Origin: Clostridiales bacterium
GTDB taxonomy: Bacteria > Bacillota > Clostridia > Peptostreptococcales > Anaerovoracaceae
DNA length: 14,576 nucleotides
Direction of reading: 5' to 3'
Assembly (NCBI GenBank): GCA_009778945.1
Contig: WRFF01000027.1
Location: 1 to 14,576, forward strand
In this document: piece after piece, positions 12,793-14,576 of the stretch
Layout: the number at the start of each line of letters is the position of its first letter
Position numbering within the stretch: position 1 is the first letter of the stretch
Notes under the pieces: generated by a model
The model's database searches: none
Told to the model about the DNA's origin: nothing
What the model saw: only the letters and a program-made list of their open reading frames with translations
Program-made: the position numbers and the translations under genes

Positions 12793-14046
12793 ATGACTAT
12801 GCTTACGGCAAATAACATCATCGCCATCCTGTTTACGATATGTTATTTTTATCAAATCGTTTATACCCTTGCCTCCATGAGGCGAACCGTTGATCCCTTT
12901 CCGAAAGCGGATCCCCGGCGCTATGCGATCCTGATCTGCGCGCACAACGAGGAAGCGGTGATCGGCCCGCTCATCGACTCCATTCTTGCGCAGAAATATC
13001 CCCAGGGGCTGGTCGACATTTTTGTAGGCGCCGACAATTGCGACGACGGCACGGCGGAGATCGCCCGAGCGCACGGCGCGACAGTCCTGGAACGCAGCGA
13101 CAAGACGCATATCGGCAAGGGGTATGTGCTCCACTTCCTCATAGATTCTATCACGGAAAGCTGTACGCGCTGGGACTACTACGGATTTATCATCATAGAC
13201 GCGGACAATATCCTGGACAGCGGCTTTGTCGCCGCGATGAACGACGCGCTGTGTTCCGGACCCCGCGCTGTGACCGGTTATCGAAATTCCAAGAATTTCG
13301 GCGACAACTGGCTTTCCGCGAGCTACGCCCTGTGGTTCCTGCACGAATCCCGCATCATGAACGGGGCGCGCGAGCGGTTCCGCCTGAACGCGCAGATTCT
13401 GGGCACCGGATTTGCGGTTTCCTCCGATCTGCTCCGCGAACTGGGCGGGTGGAATTATTTCACGCTCACGGAAGACCTTGAGCTCACATTTGCGCTGACG
13501 GAGCGCGGCGAGCGGATCGGTTATACGCCGTACGCGATCCTCTACGATGAACAGCCGACACGTTTCCGCGTTTCCTGGCACCAGCGGATGCGCTGGATCA
13601 AGGGGTATTTTCAATCCTATGCGCTGTACGGCGGCGCGATGCTGCGGCGCACGATCCTGAAGCACTCTTTCCCCTGTTACGATATGCTGATGAGCGTACT
13701 CGCAGGATCCATGCTCTTTGTGGGGACGATCGTTTTTTATTTCATCTCCCTGGTCTATACGGCGGCGATCAGCGGGGACGTGGCAGCGGTTCTGTTTCAT
13801 CTCGGGCGGTTCCTCGCCGTCACTTACGGTACGCTCGTTGTCATCGGCTTCATCACGGCCGGCGTCGAGTGGCCCCGGATCTATGCGCCGCGGCATAAGA
13901 TTCTGGGCTATACATTCACCTTCCCGTTCTTTTTCTACACCCTGTTCCCGGTCCTCCTCTGGCTGCCGTTCGACAGGAATATCTGGCCGCATATCGAGCA
14001 TACGCGCGTGTTCGATATGGAGGATATCAGGAGGGGAAAATCGTGA
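12793..14046 (+). CDS. Membrane GT2-family glycosyltransferase, first of a tandem pair
   Basis: A processive-type glycosyltransferase of 417 residues from ATG 12793. One N-terminal membrane segment (about 8-26) is followed by a GT-A catalytic domain: ILICAHNEEAVI (46-57), ADNCDDG (80-86), the metal-binding DAD (136-138), GTGFAVSS (204-211), the TED acceptor-site motif (226-228) and QRMRW (264-268). Three or four C-terminal membrane segments follow. Such enzymes extend cell-surface or extracellular polysaccharides from nucleotide sugars; the sugar is unknown. The frame is open back to 12682, but that would overlap the divergent gene and has no ribosome site. ATG 12793 fits the promoter and aligns with the start of the next paralog. 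It lies 50 bases from the divergent decarboxylase gene. Confidence 0.92.
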   Translation: MTMLTANNIIAILFTICYFYQIVYTLASMRRTVDPFPKADPRRYAILICAHNEEAVIGPLIDSILAQKYPQGLVDIFVGADNCDDGTAEIARAHGATVLERSDKTHIGKGYVLHFLIDSITESCTRWDYYGFIIIDADNILDSGFVAAMNDALCSGPRAVTGYRNSKNFGDNWLSASYALWFLHESRIMNGARERFRLNAQILGTGFAVSSDLLRELGGWNYFTLTEDLELTFALTERGERIGYTPYAILYDEQPTRFRVSWHQRMRWIKGYFQSYALYGGAMLRRTILKHSFPCYDMLMSVLAGSMLFVGTIVFYFISLVYTAAISGDVAAVLFHLGRFLAVTYGTLVVIGFITAGVEWPRIYAPRHKILGYTFTFPFFFYTLFPVLLWLPFDRNIWPHIEHTRVFDMEDIRRGKS

Positions 14047-14066
14047 AATCCGAATATATGGTATGA
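14043..14066 (+). other. Seven-codon reading frame with a strong ribosome site
   Basis: AGGAGGGG (14029-14036) stands before GTG at 14043, which overlaps the TGA of the preceding gene as GTGA, the usual layout for coupled genes. The frame reads MKSEYMV and stops at 14066, seven bases before the next ATG and in a different frame from it. It may be a reinitiation mini-frame, the relic of an older start, or chance use of AGG AGG codons. Confidence 0.25.
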
Positions 14067-14067
14067 T
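14059..14067 (+). promoter_or_regulatory. Extended -10 of the second glycosyltransferase gene
   Basis: TGGTATGAT (14059-14067), then six bases, then ATG at 14074. It is nearly the same as the site before the first copy (ATGGTATG-TAT shared), so the promoter appears to have been duplicated with the gene. No clear -35. Confidence 0.55.
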
Positions 14068-14073
14068 ATCTCC

Positions 14074-14576
14074 ATGAGTATATATTTTACGGTCAACAAT
14101 ATCATTGCTGTATTGTTTGCGTTGTGCTATTTTTATCAAATTGTTTATACGGTCAAATCGGCGAGGCACCCCGTCAAACCTTTTCCGAAAGCGGATCCAA
14201 AACATTATGCGATCCTGATCTGCGCGCGCAACGAGGAGGCGGTGATCGGCCTGCTTATCGACTCCATCCGCGCGCAGGACTATCCGCGGGAATTGATTGA
14301 CGTCTTCGTAGCCGCGGACAACTGCGACGACGGTACTGCGGAGGTCGCGCGCTCACACGGCGCGACGGTCTATGAGCGCAGCGACAAGACGCATATCGGC
14401 AAAGGGTATGTGCTCAATTTTCTCATAAATTCCATCACGGAAAACTGTACGCATTGGGACTATGACGGATTTATCATCATCGATGCGGACAATATCCTGG
14501 ATGGCGGCTTCATCGCCGCGATAAACGATGCGCTCGGCTCCGGTTACCGGGCTGTGACCAGCTACCGGAATTCCAA
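14074..14576 (+). CDS. Membrane GT2-family glycosyltransferase, second of a tandem pair (partial)
   Basis: The first 167 codons of a paralog of the preceding gene, cut by the window end. It begins MSIYFTVNNIIAVLFALCYFYQIVYTVKS, a single membrane segment, then KPFPKADPKHYAILICARNEEAVIG, AADNCDDGTAE and IIIDADNILDGGF. By eye about four of five residues match the first copy over the shared 125-residue catalytic stretch. Differences near the nucleotide-binding start (H to R, P to L, K to D) could alter the donor or partner, but this is speculative. Start ATG 14074 follows the duplicated extended -10 and aligns with 12793; no separate ribosome site lies between 14046 and 14074 in the right frame. 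Confidence 0.9.
   Translation, partial: MSIYFTVNNIIAVLFALCYFYQIVYTVKSARHPVKPFPKADPKHYAILICARNEEAVIGLLIDSIRAQDYPRELIDVFVAADNCDDGTAEVARSHGATVYERSDKTHIGKGYVLNFLINSITENCTHWDYDGFIIIDADNILDGGFIAAINDALGSGYRAVTSYRNS

Noticed and set aside
12775..14205. Minus-strand open frame (476 codons) opposite both glycosyltransferases
   Set aside because: The glycosyltransferase motifs on the plus strand are unmistakable; the antisense frame spans two genes and the intergenic gap and shows no recognisable domain.

Overview
This window looks like chromosomal DNA from a GC-rich, low-G+C-lineage-type Firmicute (Clostridia, perhaps a gut or anaerobic sediment member). The reasons are a T-box leader with a tryptophan specifier, strong AGGAGG-type ribosome sites beside leaderless genes, and the families RecD2, YhaM, ComFC and DUF1292. 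No plasmid or phage genes are visible, so this reads as core chromosome decorated with small palindromic repeats.

Layout, left to right. Positions 1-36 hold the first 12 codons of a minus-strand gene. Positions 37-578 are a rich non-coding block: a promoter for that gene, a structured RNA gene on the minus strand (about 320 to 151, possibly a raiA-motif RNA), a divergent plus-strand promoter, and a 164-bp palindromic element that forms the leader of terC (579-1256, metal-ion exporter family). terC runs tail to tail into a minus-strand unit transcribed yhaM - recD2 - comFC (5368 down to 1251). Upstream lies a second minus-strand unit: a DUF1292 protein, an FAD-dependent dehydrogenase and an M20-family carbamoylase/amidase (8402 down to 5422). 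A divergent pit phosphate permease (8526-9533) ends at a shared bidirectional terminator. It faces trpB2 (10971 down to 9592), which has a long tRNA-Trp T-box leader interrupted by a palindromic repeat. A PLP-dependent Orn/Lys/Arg decarboxylase-family gene (12742 down to 11516) carries two small palindromic repeats inside its reading frame. Two tandem paralogous membrane glycosyltransferases (12793-14046 and 14074 to the window end) close the window.

Regulation is the most interesting layer. Eight promoters can be read with an extended -10 of the form TG(A/G)TA(T/A)NNT. In four of them (yhaM, pit, both glycosyltransferases) the start ATG lies 6-7 bases after the -10 hexamer and no Shine-Dalgarno sequence is present, so these mRNAs are predicted to be leaderless. 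Two palindromic elements with the same TACTGG(T/A)AGTA core sit inside regulatory leaders. One is in the terC leader, where its right arm contains the ribosome site and competing pairings suggest a switch. The other lies inside the trp T-box between Stem I and the antiterminator. All gene calls rest on reading motifs by eye. The RNA family assignment and the leaderless and switch proposals are inferences.
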